Positions 24,738 to 34,419 of a DNA stretch of 58,811 nt are shown in pieces. Location: assembly GCA_902525355.1 (NCBI GenBank), contig CABZGO010000001.1, forward strand, positions 66,641 to 125,451, read 5' to 3'. The notes beneath the pieces are model-generated. The model ran no database searches. It saw only the letters and a list, made by a program, of their open reading frames with translations, and was not told the origin of the DNA. Source of the stretch: an uncultured Pelagibacteraceae bacterium. GTDB taxonomy: Bacteria; Pseudomonadota; Alphaproteobacteria; Pelagibacterales; Pelagibacteraceae. A program made the translations under genes and the position numbers. The first letter of the stretch is position 1. Each line of letters starts with the position of its first letter.

Positions 24738-27712
24738 TTACCTTTAAGATTTTCTAAAGTCCTGGTAATAAATCTCGGAGTTAAAGTTTTTATTGGATTA
24801 ACTGTACTTTTTAAATCATTAGGTGGTCCTTTAATTTTAAAACTGACACCAAATACACCTTCGCCAGTTTTACTACCTACTAAAATTTTACCAAGTAAAG
24901 GAATTTTGGCTATTGTGTTATTAATAGTTGTTGCAGGCACTAAGGTTCCTCTTAAACTTGTCATCCTGTCTTTCTCAATATAACCCTCCATCATTATTGA
25001 AATAGCTGGCCCTAATGCATAAATCTCATCAATCTCTATTAAATTGTTTTTTGTTTTATAATCCATCTCAAATTCATTAAATCTTATTCCCTCGCCTGTC
25101 AAAAAATCAGCAATTCCTTGTAAATCTGCAAGTGTAAGAATTTTTGCTAAAACTGGTACTTCTTTAACTTTGAAATTACTAATCTTGAGTTTTGACCTAG
25201 ATGTATTATCAATTTTGATTGAACTGAACTTTAATTCACCTTCATCAAAACCTTTTATAAATTTATAATTATTGATAAATGGTTTTGGTTCTTGAATAAA
25301 TATATTTGTGATTTTTTCATTCTTAGCTGTTGTTCTATAAAAATAAGAGAATTGATTTTCTTTGTCCAAAACTCCATTAGCTTTAGCTAGTATTAATTTA
25401 TTATTTTTTATATCAAATTCGCCAGTAAATTTTTTAAGATATTCATTTTTTTCTAAATATACCTTTTCTAAATTCAATATTACTGAAGTATTTAAATTAT
25501 CAAAGAAATTTGAAATCTTAGTTTCATTATTGCTCTTCAATAGTTTTTCAATTATTTTTTCTCCATCGATTTGGTTTCCAATAAATTGATAATTATTTGA
25601 ATTTTTTTTAATTTGAAAATTATTTTTAACTCCCTTGATATTAAAAAAATTTGCATCAATTTTATCCACACTCTGCAATTTAAAATCATCGGATATATAG
25701 AGATTATCTATTGAAATATAATTTTTGTTTTCTTTAAAACTGATTTTCTGTAAGTTAAATCCATTTATAGACTTATTTAATAAAATTTCTAATTTTGATG
25801 GAATATTTTTTTTCTTTAAATATTGAATTTCATCAATTTTTAAATCACTATCATCTAAATTTAATAATGTATAAAGTTCATAATTATTTTCACTACCTTT
25901 GTATTTAATAAAAAAATTATCCTCTTTATTTTGTATTAAATATTTTCCATTTAGTTGAAAATTAATTATATCATTTGAATATTCAAATAAAATTTGAGGA
26001 TTTTTGACAGTAATCTTATTGTCGAAACTTGTTAAATATTTTTTAATGAAATTTGATCTGTAATTAAGATTTAAATTATCAAAATTTAAATTTGATTTTA
26101 TAGCAAATTTTTTAATGTTAAATGTGTCATCAATCGATGCATTTATTGTAAAATTTGAATTTAGGTTTATTATTTGATCCTTTATTAAATTATGTTGTTC
26201 TTGAATATCTAAATATTTCTTAAACTCTTTAGTATTAAATGTATTATTATCTGATTGTACAAATATTTCTACATCAGAGGTTTTATCGTCTTTTTTATCT
26301 AATTTGAGATTTATAATATTATTTTCTGACTCATTATCAAAATTTTTATCTAAAAATGAGTAATTACTTTTTAAATCTACTTTAAATAATTGGTCTCCAA
26401 AAATTATTTTAGTTTTAATATTTTTTAAGTACAGAACGTCTTGGATTTCTTCATTAAGTTGTAATTTATCTATGTAAATTTCTGAGTCGAATAGGTAATT
26501 TTCTATTTTGTTATTATAAACTTCAAATTTAAAGTTATTATCTGACTCTAAATTAATTTTTTTATCAGATAGAAGTTTGGGATCTAAATCTATAAAGTTT
26601 AAAAAAATTTTAGGATCTAAAAGTGCTTTTCCATTTCCTATATTTCCTTTTATCATTATTTTTTGATTTTTTTTACTATTTAAAGATAATTTTAAATTAT
26701 TATTTTTAAATTCATTCTTTATTTTTAAATCGTCTAAAAAAGCAAAGTAGGTATCAAGCTCAGCAGTAAATTTTTCATTTTCAAATTTAGAATTAATTGT
26801 ACCCTCTTTTAAAAAAATAAGATTTTGATATTTATTATTAAAATGAATTTCGTCAAAATTTAAGACTGAGTCAATTTTGATATTTTTAATTTTTTTATTT
26901 TTATTTAATTTAAAGGAGAATGAATTTTTACTCTTAAACAAAATATCTTTATTAGACAAATAATCTTGTTTTATATTTGTAAATTTAAATATTAAGTTTG
27001 GGTTCACTAATGCTTTAGTATTTTCTATATCTCCTTCAATGTAATATTCACCAGATTTTTTCTCTTTTATATCTAATCTTTTTGATGAAAGCAGTATCTC
27101 ATCATAAGTAAAGTTTAAATTTGAAATATTAGTTATTTTATCCTGAGTCTGAAAATTAAAATTTAAGTCATTTAAACTTTCATATCCTGGTATATTTAAT
27201 TTTGCATTGCTCACTGAGCCTGAAATAAAATAAGAGAGAGACTCTTGTCTTTTACTATCTAATTTAGCATCTAGTTCAAAATTTAATAATCCTTCTTTGA
27301 TCTGACTATAAAATATGTATCTAGTTAGATTATAGTCTATTGTATTTAAGAATGATGTAACATCTTTTATTAAATTACTTGCAGATTTTATTTTTATATT
27401 TTTTATTGAACTTTCATTCTTTAAAAATTTTATTAAATTTAAATTTATATCTATATTTGAAATTTTTATTGTGTTGAATTCTGCAATTATATTTGCATTC
27501 TTAGTGTTAATATTAATTGCTCTCTCACTTAGATTTAACTTAATATAAACATTCTCAGTTTGAAGTGTAAGTTTTGAGTTAAAGTCTTTGACTTTATTAT
27601 TTATTAAATTATTAAATTTATCTGTTTTTATGCCATAAATACTTAAATATGAAATGCATATACCGAAAATTAATAAAATTGATATACCTGTAATTAATAT
27701 TTTCTTAGGCAT
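24734..27712 (-). CDS. Large AsmA-like / DUF3971-type envelope protein
   Basis: A 992-residue protein with one N-terminal membrane helix (ILITGISILLIFGICISYLS, residues 5-24) and a very long predicted periplasmic part made of repeating beta-strands. The C-terminal region, including GPAISIMMEGYIEKDRMTSL and IPLLGKILVGSKTGEGVFGV, resembles the AsmA C-terminal domain of YhdP/TamB-like proteins, thought to form bridges that carry phospholipids between membranes. The start overlaps the prfB stop by eight bases. It is lysine- and asparagine-rich, as is usual here. Membership of the AsmA/YhdP group is likely; the exact role is inferred. Confidence 0.78.
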   Translation of the reverse strand: MPKKILITGISILLIFGICISYLSIYGIKTDKFNNLINNKVKDFNSKLTLQTENVYIKLNLSERAININTKNANIIAEFNTIKISNIDINLNLIKFLKNESSIKNIKIKSASNLIKDVTSFLNTIDYNLTRYIFYSQIKEGLLNFELDAKLDSKRQESLSYFISGSVSNAKLNIPGYESLNDLNFNFQTQDKITNISNLNFTYDEILLSSKRLDIKEKKSGEYYIEGDIENTKALVNPNLIFKFTNIKQDYLSNKDILFKSKNSFSFKLNKNKKIKNIKIDSVLNFDEIHFNNKYQNLIFLKEGTINSKFENEKFTAELDTYFAFLDDLKIKNEFKNNNLKLSLNSKKNQKIMIKGNIGNGKALLDPKIFLNFIDLDPKLLSDKKINLESDNNFKFEVYNNKIENYLFDSEIYIDKLQLNEEIQDVLYLKNIKTKIIFGDQLFKVDLKSNYSFLDKNFDNESENNIINLKLDKKDDKTSDVEIFVQSDNNTFNTKEFKKYLDIQEQHNLIKDQIINLNSNFTINASIDDTFNIKKFAIKSNLNFDNLNLNYRSNFIKKYLTSFDNKITVKNPQILFEYSNDIINFQLNGKYLIQNKEDNFFIKYKGSENNYELYTLLNLDDSDLKIDEIQYLKKKNIPSKLEILLNKSINGFNLQKISFKENKNYISIDNLYISDDFKLQSVDKIDANFFNIKGVKNNFQIKKNSNNYQFIGNQIDGEKIIEKLLKSNNETKISNFFDNLNTSVILNLEKVYLEKNEYLKKFTGEFDIKNNKLILAKANGVLDKENQFSYFYRTTAKNEKITNIFIQEPKPFINNYKFIKGFDEGELKFSSIKIDNTSRSKLKISNFKVKEVPVLAKILTLADLQGIADFLTGEGIRFNEFEMDYKTKNNLIEIDEIYALGPAISIMMEGYIEKDRMTSLRGTLVPATTINNTIAKIPLLGKILVGSKTGEGVFGVSFKIKGPPNDLKSTVNPIKTLTPRFITRTLENLKGN

Positions 27713-28803
27713 TTAATTTATATAAAGAGTTTTCTAAAAATTCATCAATTTCTCCATCTAATACCTTATCTGGATTTGAATTTTCGTAGTTCGTTCTGTT
27801 GTCTTTCACCATTCTGTAAGGATGTAATACATATGATCTTATTTGATGTCCCCAACCAATTTCTGATTTTGAGCTTTCAATATTATCACTCTCTTTTTTT
27901 CTCTTTTGTATTTCGTGTTCATAAAGTCTTGCTTTAAGCATGTTCATGCAAGTTTCTTTATTTTTATGTTGTGATCTTTCGTTTTGACATTGGACAACAA
28001 TTTTACTTGGAATATGAGTAATTCTTACTGCACTATCAGTTGTATTAACGTGTTGTCCGCCTGCTCCACTTGATCTGTAAGTATCGATTCTTAAATCTTT
28101 GTCTAGTACCTCAATATCTATATTCTCACTTATTACTGGGTAAACCCAAACGCTCGCAAAGCTAGTATGTCTTCTTGCACCTGAGTCAAATGGAGAGATT
28201 CTTACCAAACGGTGTATTCCAGACTCTGATTTTAAAAAACCATAAATATATTCTCCAGAAATTTTAATAACTGAAGACTTTATACCTGCCTCATCACCTC
28301 TATGCTCACTAATCAATTCAACATTATAACCTCGATCAGATGCCCATTTCATATACATTCTTCTCAACATTTGAGCCCAATCTTGACTCTCAGTACCTCC
28401 TGCGCCTGCATGAAATTCTAAATAACTATCTAAAGTATCATTTTCATTTGAAAGAAAACATTTTATTTCTAATTTTTTTAAATCTTTTTTTAAATTTAAA
28501 AATTTATCTAAAGTTTCTTGAATTAACTGTTTGTCATTTTCTTCACTTGCAAGCTTAAAGATATCATATAACTCATCAATCTCTCTTTCTGATTGTTTAT
28601 GAGAGACTAATAAGTCGTCATATCCTTTTTTTTCTTTTAATATTTTTTCAGCTTTTTTTCTGTCATCCCAGAATTTTGGACTCTCTATGAGAATGTTAAG
28701 TTTATTTCTTTTTAATACAATATCTTGTGTTTCAAAGAAACTCCTTAATTCTTTGATTTATTTTAATTACCTCAGACTTAAATTTTTCTATCTCTTGTTC
28801 CAT
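27705..28803 (-). CDS. prfB: Peptide chain release factor 2 (programmed +1 frameshift)
   Basis: RF2 releases proteins at UGA and UAA. The ATG at 28803 opens 23 codons that end in an in-frame TGA (28732-28734). Shifting +1 after CTT (skipping base 28734) gives a continuous frame to 27705, for a total of 365 residues, normal for RF2. Downstream are the SPF stop-codon recognition tripeptide (ISPFDSGARRH) and the GGQ motif in SSGAGGQHVNT. It is not a pseudogene: the shift site has the standard form. The start codon overlaps the stop of the penicillin-binding protein gene (TAATG). An annotation beginning at 28370 would miss the first 144 residues. Confidence 0.95.
28732..28746 (-). promoter_or_regulatory. 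RF2 programmed +1 frameshift site
   Basis: On the minus strand the sequence is AAGGAG-TTT-CTT-TGA-A. The AAGGAG acts as an internal Shine-Dalgarno three bases before the slippery CTT, and TGA is the stop RF2 itself reads, so low RF2 favours slipping to CTT-T-GAA. The layout matches E. coli (AGGGGG-TAT-CTT-TGA). This autoregulation is well established for the family. Confidence 0.94.
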
Positions 28804-31142
28804 TAATAAAATTTTAGAATATTTTTTTTATATTTGTTATATTTATATTTATCATTACTACTATATATCTGATTTTCAATTTTTTCTTTTTTGTAAGACT
28901 CAATAATTGTCTGTTTTGATCCAAAATCTGCTTTTTTTCCTGTGTCTGCATCTATGACCATCATTTTTATTCCTTTTGCAATTTTAAAAGGTCTGGCTTC
29001 ATATTTATTGACTGCTTTAGTTATAAAATCTTTAAAAATTGGCAGAGCAGTTTTAGAACCTGTTTCATATTTTCCTAATTTTTTAGGACTGTCATATCCC
29101 ACATATACTCCAACAACTAAATTTGATGTAAAACCAATAAACCACGTATCAGTATTATTATTTGTTGTACCAGTTTTGCCGGCTAGTTGTAAATTTAGAT
29201 CTTTTAAACGTTTTCCAGTGCCTCTTTGAATTACACCTTCTAGTATAGATGTCATTTGATATGCAGTTTGTGGAGAGAAAATTTGTTTATAATTACTTTT
29301 TATTGTAGGAAAACTATTACCATTAAAAGATATTTTATCACAATTTTCACAAAACCTTTTTTCATTGTTAGATATTGTAATGCCTTGACTGTCCTGAATT
29401 CTATCAATTATTATTGGAGTAACTAACTTACCACCATTCACAAATGAACAATAAGCACTTGTAATATTCAATAAAGTTGTCTCAGCTGATCCCAAAGAAA
29501 CTGACAATAATTCATCAGGATTATCATAAATATTTAGTTTTTTTGAAAAATTGATAATTTTGTCTATTCCTAAGCTCTGTGAAATTCTGACAGTCATTAG
29601 ATTTCTAGACTTCTCTACACCAGTTCTTAATGTTGAAAGCCCATAAAATTTTTTTCCATAATTTTCAGGTTTCCACATTTTTAGATCGTCACCTTGATCT
29701 AGAACTATTGGTGCATCAAGGATTAATGAAGATGGAGTGTAATTATTTTCTAAAGCTAGTGCATATATAAATGGTTTGAAAGCAGATCCAGGTTGCCTCT
29801 TTGCTTGTGTAACTCTATTAAATTCGCTTTTTTTAAAACTAAAACCACCTGTCATTGCTAAAACCCTTCCAGTATATGGGTCCATAACAACTATCCCCCC
29901 ATTAACATTTGGTAATTGTCTTAAACTGAATATTCCATCAGAAATTTTTTTTACATAAATTAAGTCATTTGTTTTAAATATTTCATTAAAGTTTTTTCTT
30001 GTCCAATTAATATCTTCGTAACTTATAATACCTGTTTCTTTGTCAGATGTTTCAACTACAGTTTCAAATTTATCAATTCTTTTAACAATAGCAATTTGCC
30101 AACCAAGGGTTTTTTCTAATTGATATTTATCTAAGTTTTTATACCAATCTTTATATTCACGGTTTTCTAAAGGTCCCCGCCATCCTTTTCTCTTATCATA
30201 TTCTAATAACCCATCTCTCAACGAAATTGCTGCTAAGTTTTGAAGTTCTAAGTTAATTGGAGTTTTTATATTAAAACCTTGTTTATGAACTTTATCATAT
30301 CCATAGTCTTTTATTACTTTTTTTCTTATCTCTTCTACAAAGTATCTTGTATCTTCTATAAAAATTCTTTTTCTCTTTTTGAGAATAATTTCTGAATTTA
30401 TTAATTCTTCATATTTATTTTTAGAAATATAATTATTATCATAAATATTTTTTAATACTAAATTTCTTCTATAAGTTGCTAATTCTTTATTTTTATAAGG
30501 ATTATATTTACTAGGAGCCTTGGGCAATGCGGCCAATAAAGCAGACTCGGCATAATTTAACTCACCTATTGGTTTATTAAAATATCTTAGACTTGCAGAT
30601 GCGATACCATAAGATCCTTCACCTAAATAAATTTGATTTAAGTAAAGTTCTAATATCCTCTCTTTCGATAAAGCTCTCTCAATTCTAAATGCTAAAATAG
30701 CTTCTTTTATTTTTCTATCTAAGCTAACTTCGTTTGATAAAAGAAAGTTTTTAGCAACTTGTTGTGTAATTGTAGATGCTCCTTCGAGTCTTTTTGATTT
30801 TATTAAATTAAAAATATTATTTTTAACTGCTCTTAAAACACCTTTTGCATCAACTCCTGGGTGTTTAAAAAAATTTTTGTCTTCAGAGGATAAGAAAGAA
30901 TAAATTATTTTTTTGGGAATTGCATTAAAAGGTATAAAAATTCTTTTTTCAGTTGAAAAATCACTAATCAATATACCATTTCCAGAATATACTTTACTAG
31001 ATACTGGTGGCTTATACATTTTTAAGAACTTATAATCCGGTAACTTATTCGAATAATTCCACAATATTAAGAAGATGGCTATAAACCCCAAAAATAAAAT
31101 TATTGTAAATGTTAATATAAATTTTTTTAACAATTTGCTCAT
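28803..31142 (-). CDS. Class A penicillin-binding protein (PBP1A-like)
   Basis: A 779-residue bifunctional peptidoglycan synthase with an N-terminal membrane anchor (residues about 8-28). The glycosyltransferase domain shows SSEDKNFFKHPGVDAKG, with the catalytic glutamate, and GASTITQQVAKNF. The transpeptidase domain shows the active-site serine tetrad in QPGSAFKPF, the VSLGSAE segment and the KTG motif (AGKTGTTNNNTDTWFIGF). The C-terminal tail after about residue 735 is lysine-rich. Its last codons overlap prfB. The length and domain order fit PBP1A (mrcA/ponA). Confidence 0.93.
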   Translation of the reverse strand: MSKLLKKFILTFTIILFLGFIAIFLILWNYSNKLPDYKFLKMYKPPVSSKVYSGNGILISDFSTEKRIFIPFNAIPKKIIYSFLSSEDKNFFKHPGVDAKGVLRAVKNNIFNLIKSKRLEGASTITQQVAKNFLLSNEVSLDRKIKEAILAFRIERALSKERILELYLNQIYLGEGSYGIASASLRYFNKPIGELNYAESALLAALPKAPSKYNPYKNKELATYRRNLVLKNIYDNNYISKNKYEELINSEIILKKRKRIFIEDTRYFVEEIRKKVIKDYGYDKVHKQGFNIKTPINLELQNLAAISLRDGLLEYDKRKGWRGPLENREYKDWYKNLDKYQLEKTLGWQIAIVKRIDKFETVVETSDKETGIISYEDINWTRKNFNEIFKTNDLIYVKKISDGIFSLRQLPNVNGGIVVMDPYTGRVLAMTGGFSFKKSEFNRVTQAKRQPGSAFKPFIYALALENNYTPSSLILDAPIVLDQGDDLKMWKPENYGKKFYGLSTLRTGVEKSRNLMTVRISQSLGIDKIINFSKKLNIYDNPDELLSVSLGSAETTLLNITSAYCSFVNGGKLVTPIIIDRIQDSQGITISNNEKRFCENCDKISFNGNSFPTIKSNYKQIFSPQTAYQMTSILEGVIQRGTGKRLKDLNLQLAGKTGTTNNNTDTWFIGFTSNLVVGVYVGYDSPKKLGKYETGSKTALPIFKDFITKAVNKYEARPFKIAKGIKMMVIDADTGKKADFGSKQTIIESYKKEKIENQIYSSNDKYKYNKYKKNILKFY

Positions 31143-31224
31143 TTTAGTTTAAATTATTGATCGAATTTGTTAAAGATAAGGCACCGAATTTAAAAATAAA
31201 ACTAATGAAAAATAATCAAAATTT

Positions 31225-32970
31225 ATGTCAAAAAATTTATATATTGATGCATCGCATCCAAATGAAACTAGAGTTGTTCTTAAAAGAGATGATCATATTG
31301 AAGATTACGAATATGAAAGTGTAAACAACACATTAATAAAAAACAACATTTATCTCGGAAAAGTAAGTAGAATTGAGCCTTCACTTCAAGCAGCATTTGT
31401 TGATTTTGGAAGAGACAGACATGGATTTCTATCATTCAATGATATTCAGTCTGATTACTATCAGCTACCTCATAGCGATTTAGAAAAGATAAAACAAGAG
31501 GAGGAAAAAGTAAGAGAAGAGCTTTCAAAGGAAAGTGAAAACACAGAAAATCAAATTTTGGAAGGTAATGAAGAAATAAAGATTAATGATCCAGTTGAGA
31601 AACCGGAGGATGAAAACAAGGATAAAATTAACGAAAAAAAATTTCCATCAAAAAGATATAAAATTCAAGAAGTAATAAAACCTAATCAAGTCATATTAGT
31701 TCAAGTTTTAAAAGATGAAAGAGGATTTAAAGGAGCAGCGCTTAGCACATTTATAAGTATCGCGGGAAAATATATTGTTTTAATGCCAAACACAGCAAAA
31801 GGTGGTGGAATTTCTAGAAAAATATTTAATCCTGGGGATAGAAAAAAAATTCGGAAAATTCTAAATGAAATTGAAATTCCTAAAGAAATGGGAATTATTG
31901 TTAGAACAGCCGGATCCAATAAAACAAAAAATGAAATAGAAGGTGACCTAAATAATTTAATATTAATTTGGAATTCTATAAAGGATAATGCATTAAATTC
32001 AATTGCACCGTCTTTAATTCATCAAGAAAGTGACATAATCAAAAGAAGTATAAGGGATATGTATGATGATGAAACACAAAATATAATAGTTGAAGGAAAT
32101 GAGGGATATCAAAAAACTAAAAACTATATGAAGCTCATGATGCCAAAGCAATTAAAAAAAGTTAAAAAATTTAGAGAAAAACTTCCTCTTTTCTTTAAAG
32201 AAAATATTGAAAGAAAGCTATTTGAAATATTTAAGACAGAAGTAAAACTTAATTCTGGTGGTTACCTAGTAATTAATCCTACAGAAGCATTAGTTTCTAT
32301 TGATATAAATTCTGGTAAATCTATAAAGCAAAAAAATGTGGAAAGCACAGCTTTAGATACCAACCTTGAAGCTGCTGAAGAAATAGCTAGACAAATTAAG
32401 ATAAGAGATTTGTCTGGTTTAATAATCATTGACTTTATTGATATGCTTAGTTTCAACAATCGTAAGCAAGTTGAAAGAAGATTAAAAGAGAGATGTAGAA
32501 ACGACAGAGCAAGGATTCAAATAGGAAGGATAAGTAATTTTGGACTTCTCGAAATGTCAAGACAACGACTTAGAGAAAGTAATGTTAAATGGTCAATAAA
32601 ATTAACAAATGAGACTCAAGCTTTAAAAGTGATCAAATTAATTGAAATTAAAACACTTGAAAATACTGCTAAAGTCATAGAGGTAAAAATTAATGAAAAA
32701 ATTTTTAATTATATTGAGAATAATTTTAGTGAGGACCTAAATTATTTTAAAAAAAAGAATAAGATTAAAATTAATCTTAATATTGACCAAAATTTAAGCT
32801 TACAGGAATATAGCATGGAGTTTAAATCTAAATCAGGCAAAGTATTAGAAACAATTCAAAAAATTGAGAGTTTAGATAAAATTGTTGAAGATAAAAAAGA
32901 ACATAGTCCTAAAGAGAATAAAAAAAAAAAAAAATTTAAAAAAAAAAAAATTTTTAAAAAAAAAAGCTAA
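31225..32970 (+). CDS. Ribonuclease E/G family endoribonuclease lacking the Zn-link cysteines
   Basis: A 581-residue RNase E/G-family protein that cuts single-stranded RNA in mRNA decay and rRNA or tRNA processing. The S1 domain (GKVSRIEPSLQAAFVDFG) is interrupted by an acidic insertion at about residues 84-145. The magnesium-binding aspartates are in LVSIDINSG (Asp360) and IDFIDM (403-406), and FGLLEMSRQRLR follows. Directly after this the CPxC motif (Zn-link) of both RNase E and RNase G is absent; the sequence reads RESNVKWSIKLTNETQ. There is no long C-terminal scaffold domain, and the protein ends in a lysine tail encoded by A-tracts. Its stop overlaps the thiG stop (CTAA). Confidence 0.88.
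   Translation: MSKNLYIDASHPNETRVVLKRDDHIEDYEYESVNNTLIKNNIYLGKVSRIEPSLQAAFVDFGRDRHGFLSFNDIQSDYYQLPHSDLEKIKQEEEKVREELSKESENTENQILEGNEEIKINDPVEKPEDENKDKINEKKFPSKRYKIQEVIKPNQVILVQVLKDERGFKGAALSTFISIAGKYIVLMPNTAKGGGISRKIFNPGDRKKIRKILNEIEIPKEMGIIVRTAGSNKTKNEIEGDLNNLILIWNSIKDNALNSIAPSLIHQESDIIKRSIRDMYDDETQNIIVEGNEGYQKTKNYMKLMMPKQLKKVKKFREKLPLFFKENIERKLFEIFKTEVKLNSGGYLVINPTEALVSIDINSGKSIKQKNVESTALDTNLEAAEEIARQIKIRDLSGLIIIDFIDMLSFNNRKQVERRLKERCRNDRARIQIGRISNFGLLEMSRQRLRESNVKWSIKLTNETQALKVIKLIEIKTLENTAKVIEVKINEKIFNYIENNFSEDLNYFKKKNKIKINLNIDQNLSLQEYSMEFKSKSGKVLETIQKIESLDKIVEDKKEHSPKENKKKKKFKKKKIFKKKS
32920..32965 (+). repeat. Poly-A tracts encoding the lysine tail of the RNase E/G protein
   Basis: Three nearly adjacent A runs (15, 13 and 10 bases; 32920-32934, 32938-32950 and 32956-32965), separated by TTT and TTTTT, encode a K-rich end (KKKKKFKKKKIFKKKS). 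A change in run length would alter only the last few residues. The runs are also long enough to cause replication or transcription slippage, or sequencing error. Confidence 0.85.
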
Positions 32971-33740
32971 ATTAGTCCTTTTTTAGTTGTAGAGGGCGAG
33001 CCTTTTAAATTTGGTATTATTCTACCAGAAAGATAGGATTTTCTTCCAGATATAACAGCGTACTTCATTGACTCAGCCATTTGAAAAGGATTTTTAGCTT
33101 TAGCTATAGCAGTATTTATCAAAACTGCGTCGCATCCTAATTCCATTGCTTCTACAGCATCAGAAGCTTGACCTATTCCTGCATCAATTATAAGAGGAAC
33201 TTTAGTTTGTTGTCTCAATATCTTAATATTTGTTTTATTTTGAATACCCAGTCCAGAACCAATTGGAGCTGCAAGAGGCATAATTGCTGACGCTCCTGAA
33301 TTTTCCAATCTTTTGCACATTAAAGGATCATCATTACAATATACCATTACTTTAAAACCTTCTTTTGTCAGAATTTCGGTTGATTTTAAAGTCTCAATCA
33401 TTTCAGGAAACAAGTTTTTTTTGTCTCCAAGAACTTCCAGCTTAACAAGTTTCCAGCCACCGATTTCTCTTGCAAGTCTTAATGTTCTTAAGGCTTCTTT
33501 TGAATTAAAACAACCTGCAGTGTTTGGTAAATAGGTAATTTTTTTTGGATTAATATAATCCATTAATAAAGGTTTGGTTTTATCTGAAATATTAACTCTT
33601 CTTACTGCTACTGTAACAATATCTGCACCAGAAATTTTTATTGCTTTTGCACACTCTTTCATAGTTTTATATTTCCCAGTTCCAACTATAAGTCTAGACT
33701 TAAATTTCGTATCTGCAATTTTTAAAATATCTGACTTCAT
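32967..33740 (-). CDS. thiG: Thiazole synthase ThiG
   Basis: A 257-residue TIM-barrel enzyme that builds the thiazole half of thiamine from deoxyxylulose phosphate, dehydroglycine and ThiS thiocarboxylate. Lys100 in WKLVKLEVLG is the Schiff-base lysine; RLIVGTGKY, LPNTAGC, MPLAAPIGSG and DAGIGQASDA are family blocks. It directly follows thiS, sharing one base. thiC is not in the window. SAR11 strains are commonly reported to lack thiC and to need an external pyrimidine, which a thiSG pair would fit. Confidence 0.95.
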   Translation of the reverse strand: MKSDILKIADTKFKSRLIVGTGKYKTMKECAKAIKISGADIVTVAVRRVNISDKTKPLLMDYINPKKITYLPNTAGCFNSKEALRTLRLAREIGGWKLVKLEVLGDKKNLFPEMIETLKSTEILTKEGFKVMVYCNDDPLMCKRLENSGASAIMPLAAPIGSGLGIQNKTNIKILRQQTKVPLIIDAGIGQASDAVEAMELGCDAVLINTAIAKAKNPFQMAESMKYAVISGRKSYLSGRIIPNLKGSPSTTKKGLI

Positions 33741-33958
33741 TAACCACCACCTATAAAATGTACAATTTCTATTCTATCTTTATTCTTTAAATAAATTTGA
33801 CTTAATTTTTTTTTATTAACAATTTCTTCATTTAATTCTATTGCAACTTTATTAATTGGGGTTTTTAACTTTTCAATAAGATTTTTTATGGAAAATTTTA
33901 CATTTACAGTCAAAAGCTTGCCGTTGACAACTATTTTTATTTTATTTTTTTTGTTCAT
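33740..33958 (-). CDS. thiS: Sulfur carrier protein ThiS
   Basis: A 72-residue ubiquitin-fold sulfur carrier. The C-terminus ends HFIGGG, supplying the Gly-Gly end that is adenylated and thiocarboxylated before sulfur is given to ThiG. VNGKLLTVN at the N-terminus and VAIELNEEIV are typical. It is the first gene of the thiS-thiG pair. The start lies only 17 bases from the divergent aroQ start, which leaves no room for a TPP riboswitch leader. Confidence 0.9.
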   Translation of the reverse strand: MNKKNKIKIVVNGKLLTVNVKFSIKNLIEKLKTPINKVAIELNEEIVNKKKLSQIYLKNKDRIEIVHFIGGG

Positions 33959-33975
33959 ATAATATAAATCTTCTA

Positions 33976-34419
33976 ATGAGTAAATTAATAATAATTAATG
34001 GACCTAATCTTAATCTATTAGGTGAAAGAGAACAAACTCAATATGGTAGCAAAGACTACAAACATCTTAAAGAAATTTGTTTAAACAGAGCAAAAGATTT
34101 AAATATCGAAATTGAAATAAAACAATCAAATATTGAAGGGGATATTGTAAATATTATTCAAGATGCTCGCAAAATATATGATGGAATGATAATTAATGCT
34201 GCTGGATATAGTCACACGTCTGTTGCTATTAGAGATGCTTTGAGTATTTATAAAAAACCTATAATAGAACTTCACATATCAAATATTTATAAAAGAGAGG
34301 ACTTTAGGCATAAATCTCTGATAAGTGCAGTTGTAACAGGTATAATTTGTGGACTAGGAACTAATGGCTATATTTTAGCCATAAACTCTATGCATGAAAT
34401 ATTGAAAAATGAAAATTAA
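33976..34419 (+). CDS. aroQ: 3-dehydroquinate dehydratase, type II
   Basis: A 147-residue type II dehydroquinase of the shikimate pathway. Visible are the N-terminal IINGPNLNLLGERE with the catalytic arginine in the flexible loop (Tyr following in TQYG), the NAAGYSHTSVAI block with the catalytic histidine region, and ELHISNIYKREDFRHKS. It is the first gene in an aroQ-accB-accC run, an order common in proteobacteria, and overlaps accB by 11 bases. Confidence 0.95.
   Translation: MSKLIIINGPNLNLLGEREQTQYGSKDYKHLKEICLNRAKDLNIEIEIKQSNIEGDIVNIIQDARKIYDGMIINAAGYSHTSVAIRDALSIYKKPIIELHISNIYKREDFRHKSLISAVVTGIICGLGTNGYILAINSMHEILKNEN

Noticed and set aside
27705-28370. Truncated release factor or pseudogene
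   Set aside because: The upstream part is present in another frame and joined by a canonical CTT-TGA programmed frameshift, giving a normal 365-residue RF2.
33959-33975. TPP riboswitch before thiS
   Set aside because: The gap to the divergent aroQ gene is only 17 bases and has no thi-box sequence.
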